This document shows positions 1 through 8,468 of a DNA stretch of 64,000 nt, piece after piece. This stretch comes from Roseibacillus persicicus. Lineage in GTDB: Bacteria; Verrucomicrobiota; Verrucomicrobiia; Verrucomicrobiales; Akkermansiaceae. Each line of letters starts with the position of its first letter. Positions within the stretch are counted from its first letter, which is position 1. The notes beneath the pieces are model-generated. The model was not told where the DNA came from. It did no database searches and was given only the letters and a program-made list of their open reading frames with translations. The stretch covers positions 133,604 to 197,603 of the forward strand of contig NZ_BMXI01000003.1 of assembly GCF_014651675.1 (NCBI RefSeq). Direction: 5' to 3'. The translations under genes and the position numbers were made by a program.

Positions 1-368
1 TCGGCTGAACCGCTAATGTGATCAATGCTCCCCCCGTCCAAGATCAGATCGTCTACCGTCAGAATGGCGGTATTGCCTGTTCCTTTATAAGAAAGACCAA
101 TGACCTCTGCCGGAGCGCCTCCGTCGGAGATCGTCAGACTGTCTCCCGCGAAGGTGTAGCTATTCCCATCCGGGGGAGTACGCAACCGGTGACCGGCAGC
201 CACCGTATAATCATTGCCAGCGGCCGGGGCTAGCCCGCCCGTCCAGATGCCAGCACTCGCGAAAGAGGAGGTTCCGCCCCCATCGGAGCCGTTACTAACA
301 ATAGGTGCAGCTAAGGACGACGAGACTGCGAGTCCGTAGACTCCTAAAAAACAAATTGGTGTTTTCAT
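1..368 (-). CDS. Secreted PEP-CTERM-type protein, N-terminal part (runs off window edge)
   Basis: Only the first ~122 codons are present; the rest lies left of base 1. The ATG at 368 begins a hydrophobic signal-like stretch (MKTPICFLGVYGLAVSS) followed by a small-residue region typical of secreted proteins. The visible part is a clear paralogue of the next gene (455-1360). Shared blocks include GNDY-V-AGHR-RTP, YTFAGDSLTISD, GLSYKGTG and LILD-GSI-HISG, in the same order and spacing. I infer that the missing C-terminus carries a PEP-CTERM anchor like the neighbour's. The repeated short beta-strand pattern suggests a beta-helix-like secreted domain. The start was chosen because the paralogue starts at the equivalent point. 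Confidence 0.75.
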   Translation of the reverse strand, partial: MKTPICFLGVYGLAVSSSLAAPIVSNGSDGGGTSSFASAGIWTGGLAPAAGNDYTVAAGHRLRTPPDGNSYTFAGDSLTISDGGAPAEVIGLSYKGTGNTAILTVDDLILDGGSIDHISGSA

Positions 369-399
369 AATTTTAAAATCGGAAAGAGGCAGGGAAATA

Positions 400-423
400 C
401 CCGGCGGCCCTCAAGCCGCCGGG
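400..423 (-). terminator. Hairpin terminator between the two PEP-CTERM paralogues
   Basis: A perfect 9-bp stem (CCCGGCGGC / GCCGCCGGG, loop of 6 bases) sits 31 bases past the stop codon of the 455-1360 gene on the minus strand. It is followed on that strand by a moderately T-rich stretch. It probably ends that transcript before the next paralogue, which starts at 368. The T-tract is weak, so factor-independent termination is likely but not certain. Confidence 0.55.
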
Positions 424-454
424 CAGAAGAATAGTGGTGGCAAAGGGAAAGGCT

Positions 455-1360
455 CTAGCGACTCCGGCGACGGAGCAGGGTAAGAAGGCCAAGCCCCCCC
501 AAGAGAGCAGCGGAAGGTTCCGGAACCACGGTCAACAATCCGGTGGACTCGTCAAAACTGTAGAGCCCTGAGGACCAGGTATCGTCGCCATTGTCAGCAA
601 AACCGCTCACGGTGAAAGTGCTGCCGAAGCTGGCACCACTGGCGAGGTCCCAGGAATCTCCCGGGCTCGAAGAGGCTCCGCCAAGGTCGAGAATGAAGTC
701 CCCATCAACTACGGTGGAACCACTTCCGCTCATGGAATTGTTGATACCAGATGCGCCGATGAGAAAGTTGAAAACGGCATCATCGGAGAGCAAAAAGTTG
801 CCATTGTTGACCAAGCTGCCGCTGAAAGTACTGGAAGTCGAAGAGAAGGACAGGATGCGCCCAGCTCCGTCAGCACCAGGGTTGGTGATGGTTGCACTGC
901 CTGAAATGTCCGCAAGGATATTGATGGAGCCTTGCTTGGCATACATAAGGGAGTCTGAAGCAACAGTAATGCTGCCATCCAGATTCATCACATCACCTGC
1001 ACCACTGATGTGATTGATCGAACCATTGTCGAGGATGAGATTATTAACCGTAATGATTCCAGTGGTCCCGGTTCCTTTGTAGGAAAGACCGACCAAGTCT
1101 CCTGAAGGCGAGGCATCAGAAATCGTCAGGCTGTCACCAGCAAAGGTGTAGCTTCCGCCATCGGAGGGAGTGCGCATGCGGTGACCGGCCCCGACGACAT
1201 AGTCATTTCCGGCAGTTGGAGCGGTGCCACCCCAGATTCCTCCCGAGTTGAACGATGAGACACCGAACCCATCGGATCCTGTGCTATTGATCGTCGCCCC
1301 CGATAGGCTGCCGCAGGTGAGAAAAGTGGCTGGAATAAGTAGTTTGGAAGTAAGTTTCAT
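455..1360 (-). CDS. Secreted PEP-CTERM sorting-domain protein
   Basis: A 301-residue protein with signal peptide MKLTSKLLIPATFLTCGSLSGA. A glycine/serine/asparagine-rich beta-strand body of the 'autotransporter-associated repeat' kind follows. The C-terminus VPEPSAALLGGLGLLTLLRRRSR is a textbook PEP-CTERM signal: a VPEP motif, a hydrophobic segment, then an arginine cluster. In this family the tail is recognised by exosortase and the protein is exported to the surface or matrix. No exosortase gene lies in this window. The open frame extends upstream to 1501, but the signal peptide starts at the ATG at 1360, so that start is chosen. The neighbouring partial gene at 1-368 is a tandem paralogue. 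Confidence 0.85.
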   Translation of the reverse strand: MKLTSKLLIPATFLTCGSLSGATINSTGSDGFGVSSFNSGGIWGGTAPTAGNDYVVGAGHRMRTPSDGGSYTFAGDSLTISDASPSGDLVGLSYKGTGTTGIITVNNLILDNGSINHISGAGDVMNLDGSITVASDSLMYAKQGSINILADISGSATITNPGADGAGRILSFSSTSSTFSGSLVNNGNFLLSDDAVFNFLIGASGINNSMSGSGSTVVDGDFILDLGGASSSPGDSWDLASGASFGSTFTVSGFADNGDDTWSSGLYSFDESTGLLTVVPEPSAALLGGLGLLTLLRRRSR

Positions 1361-1475
1361 TATTTTGAGTTCTTTTCCGACACCCGCCACAACTGGATCG
1401 CAGGCCTCGTATTGAAGAATGAGCCGAGATCGAAAAACCTTAGCGAAAGAGCTCAAAAAAAATTCAGAAGCAGCG

Positions 1476-1491
1476 CTTTTCGGTCGAAAAG
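1476..1491. promoter_or_regulatory. Inverted repeat in divergent intergenic region
   Basis: CTTTTCG-GT-CGAAAAG is a perfect 7-bp inverted repeat lying between the divergently transcribed PEP-CTERM gene and the ECF sigma gene. It could be an operator for either side. No protein is known to me that binds this sequence; the assignment is positional only. Confidence 0.25.
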
Positions 1492-1556
1492 GAGCTTTCA
1501 CCGCCTTTTTTCAATTTGGTTGCTAAGGTTTTCACCCCTTTTCATCATTACCACTG

Positions 1557-2087
1557 TTGAAGCCCTCATTCCAAAGCAACGAAGAAGCGGTCACTCATGT
1601 GCAGGAGCTCTTTCTCAAGCACATCGACGAGATTCGGGGGTTCATCCGAGCCTTTGCCCGCAACAGGCCGCTGGCAGACGATGTACTGCAGGAAACTTTT
1701 CTCACCATCACCGCCAAGGCCGACTCCTTCGAGCCCGGCACCAAGTTTCCCCAATGGGCCCGCGCCATTGCTCGCTTCAAGATTCTCGAACTCAGTCGTC
1801 GCGACACCGGTCGCCTCAGCTTCCTAACCGAAGAAGCCATCGAAGTCCTCGCCGGAGAAAACGAACAACCCGAGTGGGACGAAAATTTCGAGCCCTTGGA
1901 AGAATGCGTGGAGGAGCTCCCCGCCAGCATGCGAAAAATGATCGACCTTCGTTATCAGGCCGGCCGCAAACCCGCCGCCATCGCCGAACAAGTTGGCTGG
2001 AAAGTCGAGGCCGTTTATGTCTGTCTATCCCGCGCCCGCAACGTCCTCAAGGATTGCATCGAAGGAAAAACCACCAAAAAGGCATGA
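1557..2087 (+). CDS. ECF-family RNA polymerase sigma factor
   Basis: A 176-residue ECF sigma factor of the kind common in Planctomycetes and Verrucomicrobia. Region 2 is visible around residues 15-85 (DIRGF-like EIRGFIRAFARN, then LADDVLQETFLTI and FPQWARAIARFKILE). Region 4 is around residues 115-170 (LPASMRKMIDLRYQAGRKPAAIAEQVG, then VEAVYVCLSRARNVLKDC). It should direct polymerase to a small regulon when released by its partner. No ATG fits the start of region 2, so a TTG at 1557 is used; no clear ribosome binding site precedes it. It overlaps the next gene (ATGA), the FecR-LamG protein, which is the probable regulator of its activity. Confidence 0.85.
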   Translation: MKPSFQSNEEAVTHVQELFLKHIDEIRGFIRAFARNRPLADDVLQETFLTITAKADSFEPGTKFPQWARAIARFKILELSRRDTGRLSFLTEEAIEVLAGENEQPEWDENFEPLEECVEELPASMRKMIDLRYQAGRKPAAIAEQVGWKVEAVYVCLSRARNVLKDCIEGKTTKKA

Positions 2088-3745
2088 ACGACGACCAAAA
2101 ACGATCTCTGGAAGATTTGCTCGATGGCTATTTTGGAGAAGAACTCGACGACGCGGGGCACCTGCAACTGAGCGAGGTTTTGCAAAACTCGCCAGAAGCT
2201 CGCGCTCTCTTCTGGGAACGGTCGCAACTGGAGTCCCAGCTGGAGAACTGGGGCCAGCGCCAACATGGCGAGGTCATCGCCTTTCCGCAAACTCCGCGCA
2301 ATCAATCCAATCGTTGGCGCCCCTGGCTCACGGCCAGCGGATGGGCTGCGGCGGTGGCCATGGGCATTGGCTTTTGGGCCAATCAAAGCGCTCCCAAGGA
2401 ACAATCCGTTGCGAAGACGGAATCGAACGAGCCGAAATCCGAAGAGAATTCCACCTCAACCAATCCACGTTCGGGCAACAATCATGCGGTGGCTTATCTT
2501 TCCCAGCTCGTCGATCTGGAATCCGAAGAGGACTTCCTGGCCGGCCAGCTGTTAGAAGTCGGACGGGAGGTAGTCATTTCCAAGGGCCTCATGGAATTGG
2601 TCTTTTTCAGCGGAGCACAGATCACCATCGAGGGGCCCGCCCGATTCACCCCGACCAGTGATATGGAAATTGCCTTTGCCGAAGGCGGGGCCCAGGCCGT
2701 CGTTCCGGAAAGCGCCATCGGCTTCAAGATGGTTCTGCCCGATGGTCTCGTGACCGATTACGGCACCAGTTTCGACGTGCGCGTCATCGACGGCAAGACC
2801 GAGCGCATCCAGGTGATCGAAGGCGAAATTGAAGTCAGCTCCGAGGTCCGCAAGGACGAAGCCCGCCGCCTCCTGATTGGGGACGCGATCTCCATCGAGG
2901 ACACTGGCTCGCTGGCCAATACGGAATACAAGCCCGTCGGCTTCACCGAATCGATCGAGGTCCTCGCCAAGCGTTCGGCCCGAGCGAGGCAAGCCGCTTG
3001 GCTGGAGTATTGCCGCAAGCTCGATCAGGACGAAAGCCTCGCGGTCCACCTGAGCTTCCTCCCCCAGGAATCGGGGCAAAAGGTCATCAAGAACCACTCC
3101 CAAACCGCGACCGCACCGCAGAGTGCCTCCGTGATTTCGGCCAAGTGGTCGGAGGGACGCTGGCCTGGCAAGCCCGCACTCTCGTTCCACCGTCCTTCGG
3201 ACCGCGTTCGTATCGAGATCCCCGGCGAGTTCCCCCAAGCCACTCTGGCGGCGTGGGTCCGCGTCGATGGCCTTCCGCGCAAATACAATGGACTCTTTTT
3301 CAGCGAATACTTTAGCGAGGGGGAAACCCATTGGCAGCTCTCCAGCGCGGGCGAATACATGTTCGGCATCCGACCCAAGGATTCCCCGCCCATCAGCAAG
3401 TTCCACCGCGCCTTCAGCGGACCGGTGCTCTCACCCTGGGCCTTTGGCAGCTGGCGCTTCTTGGCCACCAGCTTCGACTCTACCACCCGGGAAGTCGTCC
3501 ACTATGTCGATGGCCGAGAAGTGGGCCGCATCACGATGGAGGAAGCCATCCCTCTGCGATTCGGACGAGCCACCTTGGGGAACTTTCACGACCCCTATTA
3601 CAGCAATCACGACGAATCCCCGGGCCTGACCGAGGAGTGGAGCTTCCGCAACTGGACAGGAGCCATCGACGAATTCCTGCTCTTTTCGCGCGCGCTGGGT
3701 TCCGATGAAATCGCGGAAATTTTCGAGGCGGGCAAAGTGAACTGA
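2084..3745 (+). CDS. FecR-domain membrane protein with C-terminal LamG domain
   Basis: A 553-residue protein translationally coupled to the sigma gene. The cytoplasmic N-terminus (residues 1-75) has a short helical segment with ELDDAGHLQLSEVL, resembling the anti-sigma part of this family. One transmembrane helix lies at about 80-99 (WLTASGWAAAVAMGIGFW). A FecR domain follows at about 135-225 (GQLLEVGREVVISKGLMELV, TDYGTSFDVRV, IQVIEGEIEV). The C-terminal ~170 residues form a LamG/concanavalin-like fold (AATLAAWVRVDG-like and GAIDEFLLFSRAL motifs). In this family it is thought to sense an extracytoplasmic, possibly glycan, ligand and control the paired sigma factor. The open frame extends to 1412, but the ATG at 2084 fits the family and the overlap. 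Confidence 0.85.
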   Translation: MNDDQKRSLEDLLDGYFGEELDDAGHLQLSEVLQNSPEARALFWERSQLESQLENWGQRQHGEVIAFPQTPRNQSNRWRPWLTASGWAAAVAMGIGFWANQSAPKEQSVAKTESNEPKSEENSTSTNPRSGNNHAVAYLSQLVDLESEEDFLAGQLLEVGREVVISKGLMELVFFSGAQITIEGPARFTPTSDMEIAFAEGGAQAVVPESAIGFKMVLPDGLVTDYGTSFDVRVIDGKTERIQVIEGEIEVSSEVRKDEARRLLIGDAISIEDTGSLANTEYKPVGFTESIEVLAKRSARARQAAWLEYCRKLDQDESLAVHLSFLPQESGQKVIKNHSQTATAPQSASVISAKWSEGRWPGKPALSFHRPSDRVRIEIPGEFPQATLAAWVRVDGLPRKYNGLFFSEYFSEGETHWQLSSAGEYMFGIRPKDSPPISKFHRAFSGPVLSPWAFGSWRFLATSFDSTTREVVHYVDGREVGRITMEEAIPLRFGRATLGNFHDPYYSNHDESPGLTEEWSFRNWTGAIDEFLLFSRALGSDEIAEIFEAGKVN

Positions 3746-3848
3746 GCCATGGGCCACAAAGGCTTGCAAGAAGGACCAGCAAGGCCCTCAGTGCCCCCAC
3801 TCTGGCGAAGTTGAGCCCACTTTCCACGGATTCGACAAACGTTCATTT

Positions 3849-3871
3849 GCAGCCTTCGGAGGCAAGGCTGC
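3849..3871 (+). other. Hairpin upstream of thrB
   Basis: GCAGCCTT and AAGGCTGC form a perfect 8-bp stem around a 7-base loop, ending 37 bases before the thrB start codon. No T-tract follows, so it is not an obvious terminator. It may be an mRNA structure or an operator. No threonine- or isoleucine-rich leader reading frame was found nearby. Confidence 0.3.
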
Positions 3872-3908
3872 TATTGTCCAATTCTCGACTTCCTGCTACC
3901 GAGCGGTC

Positions 3909-4877
3909 ATGCCAACGGCAAAAGATTCCTCCGAAGTCATCGTTTTCGCCCCCGCCACCGTCGCCAACGTGGCGTGCGGTTACGACGTATTGGGTTTCGC
4001 GATTGACGAGCCCGGCGACTACATTGTGGCCCGCCATGCCGACAAGCCCGGCCTCCGCATCACCGCCATCACGGGCGATGACGGCAAGCTGCCTCTCGAT
4101 CCAGAAAAGAACACCGCGACGGTAGCGGCCCTCGACCTGCTCCATCACCTGGGCATGACCGACCGTGGCATCGAGATCGAGATCCACAAGCGCATGCCCT
4201 TCGGCTCCGGTTTGGGTTCGTCCGCTGCCTCGGCAGTGGCGGGTGCCTATGCCGTCAACAAGCTCATTGGCGAACCTCTTTCCAAGATGCAGCTCCTCCC
4301 CTTCGCCATGACGGGGGAAGCCTCCGCCGATGGCGCCTGGCACGCCGACAACGTGGGTCCCTGTCTGTTAGGAGGCATCGTCTTTATCCGCGACAATGAC
4401 GAGCTCGACGTCGCGCAACTACCCGTGCCGAAAAATCTCTGGGCCGCGGTGGTGCATCCCGACATTGAGATTCTGACCAAGGTTGCCCGTGAAATTCTGC
4501 CCAAGGACATTCCCCTCGCCAACGCGACCCAGCAAATCGGCAACTTGGGAGGTCTTCTTTGCGGGCTCATTCAGTCCGACTACGGCCTCATCAGCCGCAG
4601 CATTCACGACGTGATCGCGGAGCCCCGCCGCCAGAAGCTCATCCCCGATTTCTACAAAGCCAAGCGCGCGGCGATGGCTGCGGGAGCCCTCGGCTTCTCG
4701 ATCAGTGGCGCGGGCCCCTCGGTCTTTGCCCTGTGTGAAGGGAAGGAAATTGCGGAGGAAGCCGGCGAGGCCATCGCCAAGGTCTTCAACGCCATCCCGC
4801 TCAGTAATCAAGTCCACATCTCCCCCGTCAATCAGAAGGGTGTGCAGGTCGTCGACAAAATCCCGGAACTCAAATAG
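3909..4877 (+). CDS. thrB: Homoserine kinase
   Basis: A 322-residue GHMP kinase that phosphorylates L-homoserine with ATP, the penultimate step to threonine. The GHMP ATP-binding loop is clear (MPFGSGLGSSAASAVAGAYA, about residues 98-117). The N-terminal PATVANVACGYDVLGFA is diagnostic for ThrB, and the C-terminal GFSISGAGPSVFAL is the third GHMP motif. Length matches the family. thrC follows 24 bases downstream on the same strand, so the two very likely form an operon for threonine synthesis from homoserine. Confidence 0.93.
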   Translation: MPTAKDSSEVIVFAPATVANVACGYDVLGFAIDEPGDYIVARHADKPGLRITAITGDDGKLPLDPEKNTATVAALDLLHHLGMTDRGIEIEIHKRMPFGSGLGSSAASAVAGAYAVNKLIGEPLSKMQLLPFAMTGEASADGAWHADNVGPCLLGGIVFIRDNDELDVAQLPVPKNLWAAVVHPDIEILTKVAREILPKDIPLANATQQIGNLGGLLCGLIQSDYGLISRSIHDVIAEPRRQKLIPDFYKAKRAAMAAGALGFSISGAGPSVFALCEGKEIAEEAGEAIAKVFNAIPLSNQVHISPVNQKGVQVVDKIPELK

Positions 4878-4901
4878 CGCCCCAACCCGACTCCTTCTGC
4901 G

Positions 4902-6230
4902 ATGCCCACTCAGTTCTATTCCACCAACGACCGCTCCAACGTTCAGCCGCTCAAGGAAGCCGTGCTCCGGTCTCTCCCTGCCGATCGCGGTCTTTATATG
5001 CCGGAGGAAATCACGCCCTTGCCGGCGTCTTTTTGGGAAAGCTGGCGGGACTTGAGTCTGGGCGAATTGGGTTTTCAAGTCACCCGGCATCTCCTCGGCG
5101 ATGCCATTCCCGACGAGGATTTGCGTCCTTTGGTGGAGGAGGCGATCAACTTTCCCGCCCCTCTCTATCAGCTCACCGACAAGCTCTCGGTGCTGGAGCT
5201 TTTCCACGGTCCCACCCTCGCCTTCAAGGATTTTGGCGCGCGCTTCATGGCTCGGCTGATGGGATATTTGACCAAAGACGACGGCCGCGAACTCACCGTG
5301 CTGGTCGCCACCTCGGGCGACACCGGCGGAGCCGTTGCCAGCGCCTTTCACAACGTGCCGGGCACGAAAGTGGTCATCCTTTATCCCAAGGGCGGAGTCT
5401 CCGACCTGCAGGAAAAGCAACTCACCACCCTCGGCGGCAACATCACCGCCCTGGAAGTCAGTGGCACCTTCGATGACTGCCAGCGTCTGGTGAAGGCCGC
5501 CTTCTCGGACCGCGAACTCTCCGAGCGACTGAACCTCACCTCGGCGAATTCCATCAACATCTCGCGCCTCATCCCGCAGTCCTTCTACTACTTCGAGGCC
5601 GCCCGCCAATTGCCCGAAGGGATCAAGCCCACCTTCATCGTTCCTTCTGGAAACTTCGGCAACCTCACCGCCGGACTCCTCGCGCAGCGTCTCGGTCTGC
5701 CCATTGAAAAGTTCGTCGCCGCCACCAATACCAACGACGTCGTTCCCCGCTATCTGTTAGGCGGAACCTATGAGCCCCGCCCCAGCGTAGCCACCATCTC
5801 CAACGCCATGGACGTGGGAGCGCCTTCCAACTTTGCCCGCATGGTGGACCTCTTCGCCCGCCCCGCCAATCCCGCGGCGGAAAAGCTCACCGAAGCCGAC
5901 GCCTTGGACGAGATGTCGGCCCACCTGCAAGGTCTGGCCTACACCGACACCGCAACCCGCCACGCCATCCGCGAGGTTTGGGAAAACCACCGCTACGCCC
6001 TCTGCCCCCACACCGCAGTCGCCTATCTCGCGGCCAAAGACATCGAGACCCCGGGCCACAAAATCATTCTCTCCACCGCCCATCCCGCCAAGTTTCTTCC
6101 CACCATGGAAGAAGAACTCGGCCCCGGCACCGTCCCCATCCCCGAACGCCTGGCTTGCCTCACAGACATCCCCAAGGTCGCGGAGAGCATGGAACCGGAC
6201 GAAGCGGTCTTCCTCACTTGGCTCGGTTAG
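4902..6230 (+). CDS. thrC: Threonine synthase
   Basis: A 442-residue PLP enzyme that converts O-phosphohomoserine to threonine. The start MPTQFYSTNDRS, then LPADRGLYMPEEI, is typical of the longer ThrC class. The PLP lysine lies in GPTLAFKDFGARFM, the phosphate-binding region in VATSGDTGGAVASAF, and PSGNFGNLTAGLLA is another conserved block. It follows thrB directly, so the substrate made by one enzyme feeds the next. The stop is followed after ~90 bases by an aminopeptidase gene on the same strand, with no obvious terminator between them. Confidence 0.93.
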   Translation: MPTQFYSTNDRSNVQPLKEAVLRSLPADRGLYMPEEITPLPASFWESWRDLSLGELGFQVTRHLLGDAIPDEDLRPLVEEAINFPAPLYQLTDKLSVLELFHGPTLAFKDFGARFMARLMGYLTKDDGRELTVLVATSGDTGGAVASAFHNVPGTKVVILYPKGGVSDLQEKQLTTLGGNITALEVSGTFDDCQRLVKAAFSDRELSERLNLTSANSINISRLIPQSFYYFEAARQLPEGIKPTFIVPSGNFGNLTAGLLAQRLGLPIEKFVAATNTNDVVPRYLLGGTYEPRPSVATISNAMDVGAPSNFARMVDLFARPANPAAEKLTEADALDEMSAHLQGLAYTDTATRHAIREVWENHRYALCPHTAVAYLAAKDIETPGHKIILSTAHPAKFLPTMEEELGPGTVPIPERLACLTDIPKVAESMEPDEAVFLTWLG

Positions 6231-6321
6231 CTTTTTCACAGAGTCCGCCGCCACACTTCGCCAGCCAGCCGTCCGGAAAGAAAGGCTTGCGTCGGGGCCG
6301 AGTTTGCCGTGTCTCTTTTCC

Positions 6322-7398
6322 ATGACAAAAACTGAGCACGACTTCCTCTTCAAACTCCTCGAAACCCCCAGCCCCGTTGGTTGGGAAATGCCGGGCCAGC
6401 GCGTGTGGGCCAAGTATGTGGGCAAGTATGCCGACAGCGTGGAGTGCGATACCTATGGCTCCACTTGGGCAACCGTGAAGGGGAGCAGCAAGAACGTTCT
6501 CATGCTGGAGTCGCACGCCGACGAGATTGGTTACATCGTGAAGCAGGTGACCAAGGACGGCTTCCTGCGACTCGATCGTCTGGGAGGCTCCGACGCCGCC
6601 ACCGCGCGCGGGCGACGCATCACCATCTTTGGCGACAAGGGCGAAATTACCGGCATCATCGGAAACACCGCCATCCACCTGCGTCGCGATTCCCTCGGAA
6701 CGGAAAAGGCCCCCAAGGTCAACGAGCTGTGGGTCGATGTGGGTGCTTCCAATCCCAAGGAAGTGGAAGCCCTCGGCCTGCGGGTCGGGCATCCCGCGGT
6801 CTATCAGGATGGTCCCATGGACCTGGGCAAAGACCTCATCGTCTCGCGCGCCATCGACAACCGCATCGGGGGCTACATCCACGCCCAAGTTCTCAAGGCG
6901 GTGAAAGCCTCCAAGAAAAAGCCCGTCTGGACCATCGTGGCCCTCAATGCGGTGCAGGAGGAAATTGGCGGCATGGGAGCAAGAATGGCTACCAACCGCT
7001 TGAATCCCAGTGCCTGCATCTGCCTCGACGTGACTCATGCCACTGACACTCCCGGCATCGACAACAGCCAGCACGGCAGCGTCAAGCTCGGCGGAGGCCC
7101 CAGCCTGACCCACGGCGCGGCCAACCACCCCCTCCTGGTCAAGCGCCTCATCGAGGTCGCGGACGAGGCCGACATCAAGGTCCAACACGAGGCCGCCGGA
7201 CGCTTCACTGGAACCGACACCGACAAGATCTACGACGTCCACACCGGGATTCCTTCCGCGCTGGTTTCCCTCCCCCTGCGTTGCATGCACTCGGTGGTGG
7301 AAACCGCCCACCGTCGCGATATCCAGGAGACCATCGATCTGCTGACCGCCCTCGTCCTCGGCCTCAAGGCCAAGGACTCTTTCGCGCAGGCTCTCTAA
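6322..7398 (+). CDS. M42-family metallo-aminopeptidase
   Basis: A 358-residue M42 (glutamyl aminopeptidase/endoglucanase-like) peptidase that trims N-terminal residues from peptides in the cytoplasm using two divalent metals. The metal-binding and catalytic blocks of the family are in place: LESHADEIGYIV, SRAIDNRIGGY, AVQEEIGGMGA, CLDVTHATDTPG and PLRCMHS. The ATG at 6322 gives the usual family length; the frame stays open upstream to 5833, inside thrC in another frame. The stop codon is part of a TCTAACAG word and a terminator follows at 7451. Confidence 0.9.
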   Translation: MTKTEHDFLFKLLETPSPVGWEMPGQRVWAKYVGKYADSVECDTYGSTWATVKGSSKNVLMLESHADEIGYIVKQVTKDGFLRLDRLGGSDAATARGRRITIFGDKGEITGIIGNTAIHLRRDSLGTEKAPKVNELWVDVGASNPKEVEALGLRVGHPAVYQDGPMDLGKDLIVSRAIDNRIGGYIHAQVLKAVKASKKKPVWTIVALNAVQEEIGGMGARMATNRLNPSACICLDVTHATDTPGIDNSQHGSVKLGGGPSLTHGAANHPLLVKRLIEVADEADIKVQHEAAGRFTGTDTDKIYDVHTGIPSALVSLPLRCMHSVVETAHRRDIQETIDLLTALVLGLKAKDSFAQAL

Positions 7399-7450
7399 CA
7401 GAAGCCTGAGTCAACCGCGCCCACCCTGGCCGGACCACGATTTCCCATGC

Positions 7451-7484
7451 TGCCGCCGTTTGAAAAAACGGTGGCACTTTTTTG
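7451..7484 (+). terminator. Rho-independent terminator after the M42 peptidase gene
   Basis: TGCCGCCGTTT and AAACGGTGGCA pair over 11 positions (one G-T wobble) around a short A-rich loop and are followed by CTTTTTTG. The stem plus T-tract lies about 50 bases after the peptidase stop codon and before the next, separately transcribed gene. Confidence 0.85.
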
Positions 7485-7565
7485 TCCATCAGTTTGAAAA
7501 TCCTCACAATCCATTGCGGTTAGGGAGGCTACCCTTTACCTCTTGAATCCATCACGTCGCTTCTC

Positions 7566-8468
7566 ATGATGCCTTTCCTCCGCTCGTTTCCCGCTATTCT
7601 TCTCTCGACTCTGGCTCTGGCCCCGTCCGTCCACAGCGAGGTTCATTCGCTCAGCCTCTTGGGAAAAGTCACCACTCTCCAGTCCATCAACGGGGCGCTG
7701 GAAAATCGCATCCGTCTGAACGACCCCTACGTCCTGACCTTGAGCTATGATCCGGATGCAGAAGTCGATCACGACAGCAACTCGGGCGACGCTCGGAACA
7801 ACATCGATCTCAGTATCACCCTCGATCCCGTTCACATTGATTCTCCGATCTGGATTGCCAGCATGCTCAATCAGCCGGAAGGCGCCCTTATCATCGAAAA
7901 CAATTCGATCGCGACAACCGGCACCGCCCTCGACTCCCTTCGCGCCCTCGTCACTCTCGAGGACTTCAGCTCCACCTTTCCCGCCGACACAGAATCCGCC
8001 GACCCACAGTTTGGGACCATCGAAGTCGAAGTCGGAGGTCGGTTTGTTTCCGAAGTCGACCGGCTCCCCACCACTCTGGAGATGATTCAGTTCCTGGAGT
8101 CAGCGGTGGCTGAAGTGAGCTTGAATGGGGACTATTTGGTCGGCTTCACTTTCGACCGCCTCACTGCCAATAGCAAAGTCGAGGGACAATCCGACGAGCT
8201 TGATGTGCCAAACGTTGTCCTCAACCAAGTCTTCAAATCGGGGACCACCTACTATGCCAGCTTAGGAACCAGCGACTCGTTAGCCGGGGCGGGTTATCGT
8301 CTGGAGTCATCCCTGAATTTGGAAGACTGGACTCCACGCTATCTCTTTGTCGGCACGGGCTCCCCCTTGACTTCCCGATTCAGCTACGGGGGCGGAAACT
8401 TTTTCCGCATTGTGAGTAACGGAGCTGAACTCGCTCTTTTGGCAGATGAAGACCGCCCTCGAGACTAA
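7566..8468 (+). CDS. Secreted protein of unknown function with 'FFRI' end module
   Basis: A 300-residue protein I cannot assign to a named family. It has a signal peptide (MMPFLRSFPAILLSTLALAPSVHS). The body is mostly beta-strand, with a YDPDAEVDHDSNSGDARNNI stretch resembling dependent-on-anchor secreted proteins. The C-terminal ~70 residues fit a pattern common in Verrucomicrobia: GYRLESSLNLEDWTPRYLF, then GGNFFRIV. A similar module ends the 10328-14182 protein. No PEP-CTERM tail is present. It stands alone between a terminator and the convergent mazG gene, whose stop codon overlaps its own by two bases. Confidence 0.75.
   Translation: MMPFLRSFPAILLSTLALAPSVHSEVHSLSLLGKVTTLQSINGALENRIRLNDPYVLTLSYDPDAEVDHDSNSGDARNNIDLSITLDPVHIDSPIWIASMLNQPEGALIIENNSIATTGTALDSLRALVTLEDFSSTFPADTESADPQFGTIEVEVGGRFVSEVDRLPTTLEMIQFLESAVAEVSLNGDYLVGFTFDRLTANSKVEGQSDELDVPNVVLNQVFKSGTTYYASLGTSDSLAGAGYRLESSLNLEDWTPRYLFVGTGSPLTSRFSYGGGNFFRIVSNGAELALLADEDRPRD

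Noticed and set aside
591-1013. 140-residue frame antisense to the PEP-CTERM gene
   Set aside because: It mirrors the codon periodicity of the PEP-CTERM gene and has no recognisable features.
3746-3908. Possible threonine leader peptide before thrB
   Set aside because: All three frames were read; none has a Thr- or Ile-rich run, and the hairpin at 3849 lacks a T-tract.
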